NCBI GenBank assembly: GCA_002633005.1
Contig: NMRA01000476.1
Location: 73,212 to 99,629 of the forward strand
Direction of reading: 5' to 3'
Length of the DNA stretch: 26,418 bases
From: Phoronis australis
Lineage: Eukaryota > Phoronida > Phoronidae
Shown: one piece after another, positions 20,901 to 26,418 of the stretch
How positions within the stretch are numbered: position 1 is the first letter of the stretch
Layout: each line of letters opens with the position of its first letter
Notes under the pieces: model-generated
Database searches by the model: none
Told to the model about the DNA's origin: nothing
Seen by the model: the letters and a program-made list of their open reading frames with translations, nothing else
Made by a program: the position numbers and the translations under genes

Positions 20901-23759
20901 TCATTTACATGATATCAACGTGTTGATTTATAACAACACAATTATACTCATTCAGAGATTGTTAAAACTATATTTATATCTCCCATTTTTAACATTAAAC
21001 ATTTTATTAATCTTCAGGTGTTAATGGTCGGAAGCAAAGATTTTACAATTATTGGACGACCTCTTCTCAGGTATGTGTGTGTTTCTGATTCTAGTGTACA
21101 GAAGCTACTGAGTGTATCTTTTTAAATATTGCAATCAATTATCAAATGAAGGCAATTAAGATCACCTTTTCACCTGTTCTCAGGCTGTTGTTACTTATAA
21201 CTTGTCAAATGATAAACTTTCAAGCTCTTGGTCTTATTCTTGATGAGTCATGCTCACCACATTTTTAGAATTTGTTTCATGGAGTATTACTGGTTGTTTG
21301 CAAAATTGTCTGCGACTAATTTTGGTTTGGAAACAATGTCTTTTTATGACTGAAAACATCATACGCTACTTATTGATTTTAGGGTAACGGACAGTCAGTT
21401 TTAGTGGCACCCTTGCCATATTCCTTCAGCAGAATTCCTACTTTTTCTGAAGATGTGAATTGATTCTAATGTTATTACTGAGTCAGAGCAGTGTAAAATA
21501 TAATATGTGAAAGTTTCATGTGAATCTAATCAGCAATTTTTGAGATATGGTGTTCCGAAGTTTGCCAAATTCAAGAATAAAGTTCGCTTCTTTGTTGACT
21601 AGTTAATGTAGTCTTGTTGTGATTGTAGTCGAGACACAGCATGTGTGGAGGCGACAGTGATAGAGAAACGGCTGGATCAGGGAAAAGTGATAATGAGGTT
21701 CAGGAAACGCAAGCGATACAAAAGGATGTATTGTAAGTTGACCACTTTTTCTCTTTTTGTCACGGTCTAACTTTAAGACTGCAAATAATACTCCTCGATG
21801 GTTAAAACAGGAGACTATAAACTTGCATTTCATTCATAAAAAGTAGCAAACTTTCGATTTAGACCATTTATCATTACAAAATTGGTCTCAGTTTGTTCCT
21901 TACTAAGATGAGAAGTGAGTTTTGGTCTCGTTATTCATTGAGACCATGTTCCGTGCATAAAATGACAGACCATAATAAGTCAACTTGCAGAGCCTGGTGT
22001 CAGTTCTTTCGAAACCCTTAAGTTACTTGTAAATTGACAAAGGATCAGTTAGAGATCAACAGAATTGTTCCATTGAAATAGTCCCATGCATTTTGCAATC
22101 AAATTTTTGACTAGGAAATTTTTTTTGCATTGAAATTTGAGTTTGCCGGGATTTTGAGCTCCATCAAGTTTCCTGGAAAATTGTTCATGACCTAATACAC
22201 GGTTTGTTGATTCAATGAAAATTCCAATAGTCATCTGTATCATAAAACCATTGGTGCTTGTGCACGGGTTGTACTGCACTGACTGTGAAGTGTCAATGTC
22301 AGCCAATAGGGCTGTCCCAGATTACACGGTGATTGTACTTTCCTTTGACGCAGAGATAAGAAAGCGCGTGACCTCTTTTTGTAAATAAGGCACTTTTTTG
22401 TGTATCTTGTTGATGTCGGGAAGGCAAAGAATTTCACATCACTCATCTACAGGTATTAATGTCCAGTTTATCAAACTTTCTCACGTCGGAGTTGTAACCC
22501 ACAGCACAGCAGCAATACTTCGTTGGCATTTGAAGGACGAATAGAGTAATGCAACAAGAAAAACTTGTAAAGAATCAGACAACAAATAACTTGTGAAACT
22601 CCAATGGCACAAAAACGATGCAGCAAATGTGCCCGACAAGATATTTATGGCATTTTGGGTAAATGAAGCGAAATTCAAGTTTCTCTGTGTAATCAGGGGC
22701 GGCCTTATAGGGGTGAAATTACTTTCTAGTGTCCATGAGTCTTTTGGCAGCATAACCGTTTGCACAAGTTTCCAAATGGGAAGGAGTTTAAACCAAAAGA
22801 TGTTTTTTGAGATGGAAGGTGGATTTCTATCTGCTTTAAACCCAATACTGTTTTCAAACTCATATGTGCAGTAATAAGATGGTACACCAGCACACTTTGG
22901 GAACCAAAAAAGTGATACCAGCCCCATCCATTGTATTGCAACGTTCCCTGTAGCAATAGATTTGTACTTTGGTTGCCATATTGCACAGCTAAGTTCTGGG
23001 CTGCATTCTGCAGGTGCAAGAATTATTCAAATAGAGCTGGCATGATCACAGGCTTCGCTTGTAATGCAATATCTCCCAAAGTCTTGCAAGAAGTTGTATT
23101 TTCGTTCTTGGGTCTACAGAATACAGGCCTGGTTGGAGCGATGTAGACTTGTTTCCTGCACTGATGTGTTAATGTTCAGATCTGAAAACTGTTTGTTGTG
23201 TAGCCTAAGCATTTCACACTTCTTCTGGTGACTGCTGTGTGACACACAACCAAACTAAAACTTTGTAATCTCTTTCTAAGGTCACAATTGTGACATGCTG
23301 AAATCAGCATGATTGTATATCCTTGTTCATGTTTTATCTTGAAGGCAAGCTTATTTACCAAAGTTAATGTACTTAGTTTAAGTTAACTGAGTGCCATGTT
23401 GGCAGGTCAAAAATGGCTTCGAAGGCAGCTTAAATTAATAAGAATGTAATGGTTTATTAATCCAAATACAACTACTTTGAGCTCCATTCAAACACAGTAT
23501 AGTCATAAAAAACATGAAGTCATGGTAACTTGCCTTATCTCAGGTGAAATCTGATTTCCTGCTAAACAAATTTTTTTTAAAATAAGTTTTTATTTGTTTG
23601 GTATGAGAAGAAGGATTGTTTTGCCTGGGATTTGCATTTTCAGGTTCATAAATTCTTAATAAAGTTGTTTTTGTCTTTATTTCAGTGCACCGGCAACCTT
23701 TGACCTACCTGCGAATTAACAGTATAGACTTGACACCCCTGAATGAAGAGATAGACTGA
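5919..23759 (+). CDS. MRPL21: MRPL21, mitochondrial large ribosomal subunit protein uL21m (whole gene)
   Basis: This protein is part of the large subunit of the mitochondrial ribosome; it is nuclear-encoded and imported into the matrix. Seven exons join as 55+121+68+164+53+104+74 = 639 bases, or 212 codons plus stop; the human protein is about 205 residues. Exons: 5919-5973, 12737-12857, 13385-13452, 14684-14847, 21018-21070, 21629-21732, 23686-23759. Residues 1 to about 70 are basic and Ser/Ala-rich with almost no acidic residues, as expected of a mitochondrial targeting segment (MAATVGKMFRSL, then LFSTSVLSRL). Residues 97-189 form the L21 core: GRLFAVVHIGASQRKV, EDIII, CGERIRLEKVLMVG, then VEATVIEK and IMRFRKRKRYKR. 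The C-terminus YLRINSIDL matches the family ending. Exons 2-4 also occur a second time at 16651-19885. Confidence 0.95.
6571..6690 (-). repeat. Inverted repeat with YY1-like end, left arm
   Basis: Its reverse complement starts AACATGGCGGT and continues with GAAATAGTGCGA, AAAATAC, AACGTTGC and AGGAATCGAACGATA. These pieces recur in order at 7121-7270. The open frame at 6413-6691 on the plus strand has no recognisable content. Confidence 0.7.
7121..7270 (+). repeat. Inverted repeat with YY1-like end, right arm
   Basis: It starts AATATGGCGGTA and includes GAAATAGTGCGAG, AAAATACTTAGG, AACGTTGCAAGGAATCGAAC and GATACCAAAATCA, partner of 6571-6690. About 430 bp separate the arms. Confidence 0.7.
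7495..8170 (+). repeat. Dispersed repeat family, copy b (interrupted by SINE)
   Basis: It aligns with copy a and, further on both sides, with the reverse complement of 10905-11300 (shared CACACAGCCCA, GCATGCAAAAT, GGGAGTCAAC, CATTTAAGTGAAAAAC, GCAGCAGCAAAATTT). The SINE at 7702-7951 splits it. No protein was recognised, so it is probably a non-autonomous element. Confidence 0.75.
7702..7951 (-). mobile_element. tRNA-derived SINE with target-site duplication
   Basis: Read on the minus strand, the element begins with a tRNA-like head. It has an A-box-like GTGGCCTAGTGATAGG and, about 40 bases on, a B-box-like GGTTCAAGTTTC. A body and an AT-rich 3' tail with TTATTGTTATTATTA follow. It is flanked by GTAACAAAG (7693-7701) and GTAGCAAAG (7952-7960). 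Two related dispersed repeats (near 5415 and 11120) lack the insert, showing the empty site. Related copies are near 15150 and 20108. Confidence 0.82.
8165..8250 (+). repeat. CGACATTAA / TTGTCC dispersed repeat, copy 1
   Basis: GGGCTCGACATTAATTTT followed by several TTGTCC blocks recurs in inverted form at 10085-10195 (ACTCGACATTAACGG on the minus strand, with CAACTTGTCC). The match is patchy. It looks like a fragment of a common interspersed repeat. Confidence 0.5.
9189..9240 (+). repeat. 52-bp direct repeat, left copy
   Basis: It matches 9508-9559 with three mismatches (shared GCGTTCAGTAGGG and TCTTGAGAATAAAGACAGAT). The copies are 319 bp apart. Confidence 0.9.
9508..9559 (+). repeat. 52-bp direct repeat, right copy
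   Basis: Partner of 9189-9240. Between them lies a further tandem duplication, AGGCAACCAA...GACAGGTCTTCTTA, starting at 9318 and 9375. The pair could be short terminal repeats of a decayed element or a local duplication. Confidence 0.9.
10085..10195 (-). repeat. CGACATTAA / TTGTCC dispersed repeat, copy 2 (inverted)
   Basis: Partner of 8165-8250, diverged. It lies directly left of the fold-back element. The open frames here on both strands are not supported as genes. Confidence 0.45.
10190..10455 (+). repeat. Fold-back element, left arm
   Basis: It matches the reverse complement of 10670-10940 over about 250 bp, sharing AGAAAACTG, CAATATTTTATGGCAC, GCAGAATAA, CATTAATTTT and GATTTTAT(C/T)TGGCCA. 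It ends in a perfect 13-bp hairpin, GCAAAGCTGTATA (10405-10417) and TATACAGCTTTGC (10423-10435), with a 5-base loop. Confidence 0.8.
10670..10940 (-). repeat. Fold-back element, right arm
   Basis: This is the inverted partner of 10190-10455. Its own hairpin is GCAAAGCTGTATA (10677-10689) and TATATAGCTTTGC (10695-10707), with one mismatch. The spacer between the arms is about 220 bp and holds no recognised gene. Open frames at 10218-10529 (+) and 10595-10810 (-) are the same repeat read from both arms. Confidence 0.8.
10905..11300 (-). repeat. Dispersed repeat family, copy c (inverted)
   Basis: Its reverse complement follows copy b in order and lacks the SINE. Together with copy b it forms a widely spaced inverted pair in the same intron. 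Confidence 0.72.
11791..12111 (-). other. Unidentified minus-strand open frame conserved in both repeat copies
   Basis: The frame ends with an acidic tail, ATMAKEEADVEGADLMLSSR. The equivalent in copy 2 (15708-15941) is open over the same tail with a few amino-acid changes. The last 36 codons could follow an acceptor-like ACATGTAAACAG. No family was recognised. The upstream half looks like AT-rich non-coding sequence, so at most the tail might be a terminal exon or a transposon relic. Confidence 0.2.
12314..12631 (+). pseudogene. Open frame resembling the C-terminal part of a MALSU1/RsfS-family factor
   Basis: After a good acceptor (TGTTTTTCTGTAG), a phase-0 frame of 105 codons runs to TGA at 12629-12631, with an internal ATG at 12329. 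From memory of MALSU1, a mitoribosome assembly factor, the end of this frame aligns with it: W(3)ID, VIF, FWEIMD, VW.LKSYENQLLPLIAPD here against W(2)VD, VIH, IYELEK, LW.LRSYDDQLAQIAPE. The upstream HILKVSQELQRR also resembles the family's helix before the PxxxxEG segment. I found no upstream exon. The counterpart in copy 2 (16232-16545) has a 4-base deletion and a stop. This fits a decaying exon or retrocopy in MRPL21 intron 1. Chance similarity is possible. Confidence 0.35.
12737..12857 (+). CDS. MRPL21: MRPL21 exon 2, first copy
   Basis: The acceptor is TTATTTTCCAG and the donor AGTGG|GTGAGTG. The 121 bases complete the arginine codon begun in exon 1 and give 39 codons plus two bases (FASVQAATLL ... 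SSSSNESSKAS). This continues the basic, Ser-rich N-terminal region. A minus-strand open frame over the same bases (12726-13004) is a shadow. The second copy is at 16651-16771. Confidence 0.82.
13385..13452 (+). CDS. MRPL21: MRPL21 exon 3, first copy
   Basis: The acceptor is TCTGTTTTGTCCAG and the donor CACAG|GTAAGA. The product is CQLFSTSVLSRLEDQVEHVSST with split codons at both ends. The FSTS motif is common near mitochondrial processing sites. The acidic helix LEDQVEHV corresponds in place to the human linker before the uL21 core. An alternative acceptor at 13340|13341 keeps this frame inside the exon but does not match the exon 2 phase, so I prefer 13385. Confidence 0.82.
14684..14847 (+). 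CDS. MRPL21: MRPL21 exon 4, first copy (uL21 core)
   Basis: The acceptor is CAATCTTTCCAG and the donor GAAAAG|GTATGTG. The 164 bases complete an Asp codon and give 54 codons ending at phase 0. The product contains QLGRLFAVVHIGASQRKV, VEDIIIVHG and CGERIRLEK, the most diagnostic uL21m stretch (human GQYGRLFAVVHFASRQWKV and ACGERIRLEK). Confidence 0.95.
15158..15330 (-). mobile_element. tRNA-derived SINE, second copy (in repeat copy 1)
   Basis: It shares the body (AGGTGGTCTGATACACG and CTCAAGGGTTTAG on the plus strand) and the A-box end (CACTAGGCCACACT) with the SINE at 7702-7951. The B-box region is eroded. Its 5' end runs into the 25-bp minisatellite. The same insertion is at 20108-20290, so it predates the split of the two copies. 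Confidence 0.75.
15357..15357. other. Single N exactly at the junction of the two repeat copies
   Basis: The first copy ends ...CACTAGGCC, then N, and the second begins TAAGATATGCC. The only ambiguous base in this region falls precisely on the junction, which looks like a contig join rather than a random base-call failure. Confidence 0.9.
16232..16545 (+). pseudogene. Broken second copy of the MALSU1/RsfS-like frame
   Basis: This is the counterpart of 12314-12631. Near 16291 four bases are missing relative to copy 1, shifting the frame. A Trp codon has become TGA at 16453-16455. The original stop position (16543-16545) is kept. The breaks show this frame is not under strong constraint in at least one copy. 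Confidence 0.4.
16651..16771 (+). CDS. MRPL21: MRPL21 exon 2, second copy
   Basis: It has the same length and splice sites as 12737-12857. By eye there are two substitutions. One falls in the split arginine codon and is silent. The other changes Ser to Gly in the Ser-rich stretch. It is intact, and it is probably the other haplotype's version of the exon rather than an extra exon. Confidence 0.78.
17298..17365 (+). CDS. MRPL21: MRPL21 exon 3, second copy
   Basis: All 68 bases, the TGTCCAG acceptor and the GTAAGA donor appear identical to the copy at 13385-13452. It is either a second allele joined in tandem by the assembly or a true duplicate. Confidence 0.78.
17829..18934 (-). mobile_element. 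5'-truncated non-LTR retrotransposon (CR1/L2-like LINE), present only in copy 2
   Basis: The insert of 1106 bp is flanked by identical 8-bp repeats CGGAAAAT (17821-17828 and 18935-18942). Copy 1 shows the matching single site near 13900. The minus strand is open from the truncated 5' end. It reads YKYLGICLTPKL and SHQAQKAIFSIKRF, then IFDKMVYPIISYGSEIWGF, typical of the region C-terminal to the reverse transcriptase catalytic core. It ends in a CFC...IEDEYHFICVC zinc-knuckle-like tail. One frameshift near 18100-18139 separates the last part (to 17888). The 3' end is a short TTTGAA repeat, as in several CR1/L2-type elements. The endonuclease and catalytic core are absent, so the copy is dead. 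Confidence 0.88.
17888..18934 (-). pseudogene. C-terminal fragment of LINE ORF2 (reverse transcriptase protein), frameshifted
   Basis: The frame is open from the truncation point at 18934 down to a stop at 18097, and continues in another frame from about 18139 to 17888. Conserved pieces are YLGI.LT, the Q-A-x-K-A helix, SYGSEIWGF and the terminal Cys/His cluster. It lacks the palm domain with the catalytic Asp residues, so it can only be a remnant. Confidence 0.85.
19722..19885 (+). CDS. MRPL21: MRPL21 exon 4, second copy
   Basis: It differs from 14684-14847 by two silent substitutions near its start (GCA/GCG and AAA/AAG), so the encoded protein is identical. Splice sites are kept. Joining exon 4 of copy 1 to exon 2 of copy 2 would break the frame, so the two sets can only be alternatives. 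Confidence 0.85.
20108..20290 (-). mobile_element. tRNA-derived SINE, counterpart in repeat copy 2
   Basis: This is the orthologous or allelic insertion to 15158-15330. The sequence just left of it in copy 1 (about 90 bp) is missing here, apparently deleted between short TGC repeats. Its tRNA-like 5' end has expanded into the adjacent minisatellite. Confidence 0.75.
20267..20567. repeat. 25-bp minisatellite, about 12 units
   Basis: The unit is CAACTATCACACTAGGCCAC + ACTGG, with starts every 25 bases from 20267 to 20542. Variants are GGCC/GGAC and TATCA/TATTA. The unit equals the 5' end of the neighbouring SINE, so the array arose by expansion of that end. Copy 1 has only two units before the N at 15357. 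Confidence 0.95.
21018..21070 (+). CDS. MRPL21: MRPL21 exon 5
   Basis: The acceptor is TTAATCTTCAG and the donor CTCAG|GTATGT. The product VLMVGSKDFTIIGRPLL plus two bases corresponds to human VLLVGADNFTLLGKPLL. It starts at phase 0, matching the end of exon 4 in either copy. It lies outside the repeated block and is single-copy here. Confidence 0.95.
21629..21732 (+). CDS. MRPL21: MRPL21 exon 6
   Basis: The acceptor is TTGTGATTGTAG and the donor TATT|GTAAGTTG. After completing a Ser codon it gives 34 codons, RDTACVEATVIEKRLDQG then KVIMRFRKRKRYKRMY. The very basic RFRKRK segment is the rRNA-binding tail of uL21 and matches human IIMRFRKRKNFKKKR. Confidence 0.95.
21733..23685 (+). other. MRPL21 intron 6
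   Basis: About 1.95 kb. Overlapping open frames at 22481-22927 (-) and 22593-22874 (+) stand out in length, but no motif or splice partner supports either. They may be remnants of an old insertion. Confidence 0.6.
23686..23759 (+). CDS. MRPL21: MRPL21 exon 7 (terminal coding exon)
   Basis: The acceptor is TGTCTTTATTTCAG. The split codon gives Leu, then HRQPLTYLRINSIDLTPLNE, ending in TGA at 23757-23759. This matches the human C-terminus TPQTVLRINSIEI. Confidence 0.95.
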
Positions 23760-24118
23760 ACCAGCTATGTGGAACAACAATCGACTAGTGATTCATCCAA
23801 GTCATGTGTTAAGGCGACAGTAGTTTTTTCCAACACTGACTGTAAACGTCGTGTTCCCTCAGGAATACATGAATTCCAGGGTACGCTCAATTCATTTTTG
23901 TATAGGTTTTCGCTGCTGCAGAGTTGAAATGTGTGTCTTGTTGCCATGCAGGCTACACTTAAGTGTTGGCTGTTGTCTGGAATGTTTTTCTCTACTGTCC
24001 AGTTTATTTTGAATAAGGTACCTTTAGTGTTAATTAATTCCTGAAGGAGTATCCCCATTCACCAAGTGGGGCTCTACATGTACCACCATGACACAATATA
24101 TAGGGGGACGTGCTGTAA

Positions 24119-24124
24119 AATAAA
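24119..24124 (+). promoter_or_regulatory. MRPL21: Candidate poly(A) signal of MRPL21
   Basis: AATAAA lies 360 bases after the stop codon. Another AATAAA at 24667-24672 is an alternative. The sequence alone cannot decide which is used. Confidence 0.35.
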
Positions 24125-26418
24125 GTCTTTTTAAGGAGCAAAAACTACGGCCAAATAACTTACAACCGACTTCTTGATATTTGCCAGTCCAATTCAGTGA
24201 ATGGTGTACTGGGGATTTCCGAAAGAACCTCCTCCATGAAAAAGCCCTCATGGGACCCTTGTTTAGTACCACTAAGAATCATCATTCCCCACCAACGACC
24301 TATATTCTATCTAATAATGCTGCTTGTAGTTCCCTATTTTTCTTTCAATGACATTATTGCGTCACACATTGAATTTGTTGTGGGAGAGGTGTATTATGTT
24401 TTCAAGTGAAACTATTTTCAGCATCTTGCTTGGGTATTGGTTGCCAAAAAAGTTTAGCTACGCCTCTGTTGTCCATTGCCTTGTTGAACTGCACTGTTTG
24501 TAGGAATGTGAATAATGAATAATTGCACTCCTGGTATTTTTATATGAGAAATGAATTGAAAATTGTCATCTGTCTAAAGAGAAAGGATCAAACTAAAAAG
24601 CCCGATATCTAGTTCACTTTACCAGCGTTTCTTAAACAACTGTCGGGTTTTAATCAATTTTTGAAAATAAAGTGAGGTCATCTTTGTTTTGTAAAAATAA
24701 GTGGTAAACTTGGTGTGTATGTTATTTATTCGTTCATAATCATAACAGGGAATTTGTTAGAGGTTAAGAACTGGTAGCCTTTGTTTGATTGTCAGTCATG
24801 ATGTCAGGTGGTTGAGTGACAACCTCCAACAGCGTTGAGTGTATGGTACTTTCACTCGGAAGTGGGCCAGCCACTAACCTAAGTCTATTGTTAGAATGCA
24901 CACAAGCATGCGCATACACATATTTGATATTAATGCTTTCTGGGGAAATGCTATACAATTATTATACCCAGGTTCTCATTCAATCCCTTGCATGCATCCA
25001 CTGCTAAGACTGAGCTCAGAAGTGAAAAATACACTTTTTATGCAAAGCTCAATGGTCCGTCAGTAAAACCAGGAATTGAATCCAAAATTCTGGAGCTCGA
25101 ACCATTAGCTCAATTTTCATTTGAGGAATAGTTTTAAATACCCGTCTATCTGTGCTTCGCTGGACACAAATTAACTGTTTTGGTTTCGTAGGGGTAAATA
25201 AAACTTAGTGTTGTGGGCCTATGGTTGAATCTAGCGATAAACTTTCAACTCCAGTATGTTTCTCATTGGCTGCACTGCTTGTGAACAGTTGCTATGAATC
25301 CTGTTCCAGCTGTTTGCATTCGAGAACTCCAATGGAGGTTGTGGAAGAATGACTGTCTAGTTGTATCACTGTTTTCTGGAATCGTAAACGCCGAATATTG
25401 ACTGTCGTTGTCTGTACGTCGCTTTGGTGGAAGAACTTGTCACAAATTTAAGGATGAAACGACAGGGAGGCGCGATGGCATAGCAATATTCTCGCTTTAG
25501 GAGAACAAAAAGTTGTAAACACATGTTTCAAAGATTGTTCATGTGTAAAGCAAAAAACACTGACACCTGTTCACATTGCGTCAAAAAGCCTTTCATCGAA
25601 AATAAAACCCCTTCTTGCTTCCGATCATATTTAACTTAGGGCGAATAATGCTGTGTTTGTTACACATCAGTTCATTTTTGTTGGACTTTACAGACAACAT
25701 TTTGGTCATGTAAACTGCTGTTCCGTGATATCCCGTAAGCTACGTACACTGTATGTAGTGCATGAAGTGGATCAATTGGAGGTAAATCGTTCCCAGCATT
25801 TAACGAGTTTTGCATTTTCGACCTCCTGCATTGAGGAAGTATTAAAAAACATGAAATAACGCAGAGTAACACTAAAGTTGTAATTTGCCCAGTTTAGCTG
25901 ACGAACAAGAACGCCAAAACAAAGTGCGACTCGAGAAAACCCTTTACTAGATTTTATTGAGGTTGGCCAACTCTAAAGTTCGACATCAAAACGAGGCTGC
26001 TCGCATTACCTATGTCTTGAGTTGCCGGTGTCGCGTGAAATTTCTTCCCCGTGAAATTTCTTCCCAAATGAAGACGGCAAAGCACAGCTATAAAATAAGC
26101 CTAAAAATATAAATTCACTACGTGTGTGATAATGTAACGATTTTAGTCAATTGCCATTGTTATGTTAGACATTGGTAAATGAATTATAATTAGATTTACT
26201 TCAATTCAGTCGCCGGTCAGTAGGGGAAAGTTACTGGTTTCGTACCACATTGAAATGTTGTCCAATTGGCTTTTATTGGAAACCACAGTGCAGAGCTCAA
26301 CATCAAAGCTTCAAATCGAGTTTATGTCAATAAAAACAGGCTGTTGCAATTTTCATTACTTCGTTGGCCTTTTTCTGCATGTTTCTCAGTTTTTACAAAA
26401 GGGGGCAGCATATGACGA
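24125..26418. other. Downstream intergenic sequence, no gene recognised
   Basis: Open frames of 60-100 codons occur on both strands without recognisable content. A 16-bp tandem pair CGTGAAATTTCTTCCC is at about 26033-26065. A tRNA-like head near 25468-25500 lacks a clear B box. Confidence 0.5.

Larger units (their letters stand above)
19886..21017 (+). other. MRPL21 intron 4 (second-copy side)
   Basis: It holds the SINE and the 25-bp minisatellite. The remaining sequence, 20568-21017, shows no gene. Confidence 0.7.

Noticed and set aside
22481-22927. 148-codon minus-strand open frame in MRPL21 intron 6, with an overlapping plus-strand frame 22593-22874
   Set aside because: No family motif is recognised, each strand's frame shadows the other, and neighbouring frames have stops. 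At most an old coding relic; a protein profile search would decide.
25468-25520. tRNA-like sequence GGCGCGATGGCATAGC
   Set aside because: Only an A-box-like head is visible. There is no clear B box or cloverleaf, so neither a tRNA gene nor a SINE can be supported.

Overview
This is a piece of an animal nuclear genome, most likely a heterozygous marine invertebrate. It has short exons with GT-AG introns of several kilobases, a tRNA-derived SINE, a 5'-truncated CR1/L2-like LINE, many diverged dispersed repeats and no bacterial gene organisation. I cannot name the species; an invertebrate deuterostome is a guess. Almost none of the long open frames are genes. Both real genes were found by joining short exons with compatible intron phases.

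Left part (1-5728, minus strand): PCNP, the PEST-containing nuclear protein. Four exons are visible (5698-5728, 3994-4244, 2914-2988, 1738-1793) and the last exon lies beyond the left edge. The last visible intron holds two diverged tandem repeats. One has a unit of about 148 bp, each unit carrying a CTCF-like motif.

Middle and right (5919-23759, plus strand): MRPL21, mitochondrial large-subunit ribosomal protein uL21m. Seven exons join without a frame break into 212 codons plus stop. PCNP and MRPL21 are head to head, with 190 bp between their start codons, and both starts sit in the same CACAATGGCG context.

Exons 2-4 of MRPL21 occur twice, in a direct repeat (11430-15356 and 15358 to about 20320). 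The two copies meet exactly at a single N (15357). The first copy stops inside a minisatellite and the second starts abruptly. Tandem use of both copies would shift the reading frame. Two unmerged haplotypes joined end to end explain this better than a real tandem duplication. On that reading the haplotypes differ by a LINE insertion (17829-18934, with 8-bp target-site duplications), small indels, and a short open frame (12314-12631) that is intact in one copy and broken in the other. That frame resembles the C-terminal part of MALSU1/RsfS-family mitoribosome factors.

Intron 1 of MRPL21 (5974-12736) is repeat-rich. It holds a SINE, a dispersed repeat family, a fold-back structure with near-perfect hairpins, an inverted repeat with YY1-like ends, and short direct repeats. 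Downstream of MRPL21 (23760-26418) I see possible poly(A) signals but no recognisable gene. I found no convincing new biological system. The most useful results are the gene models, the likely assembly duplication, and several repeat structures with regulatory-like motifs.
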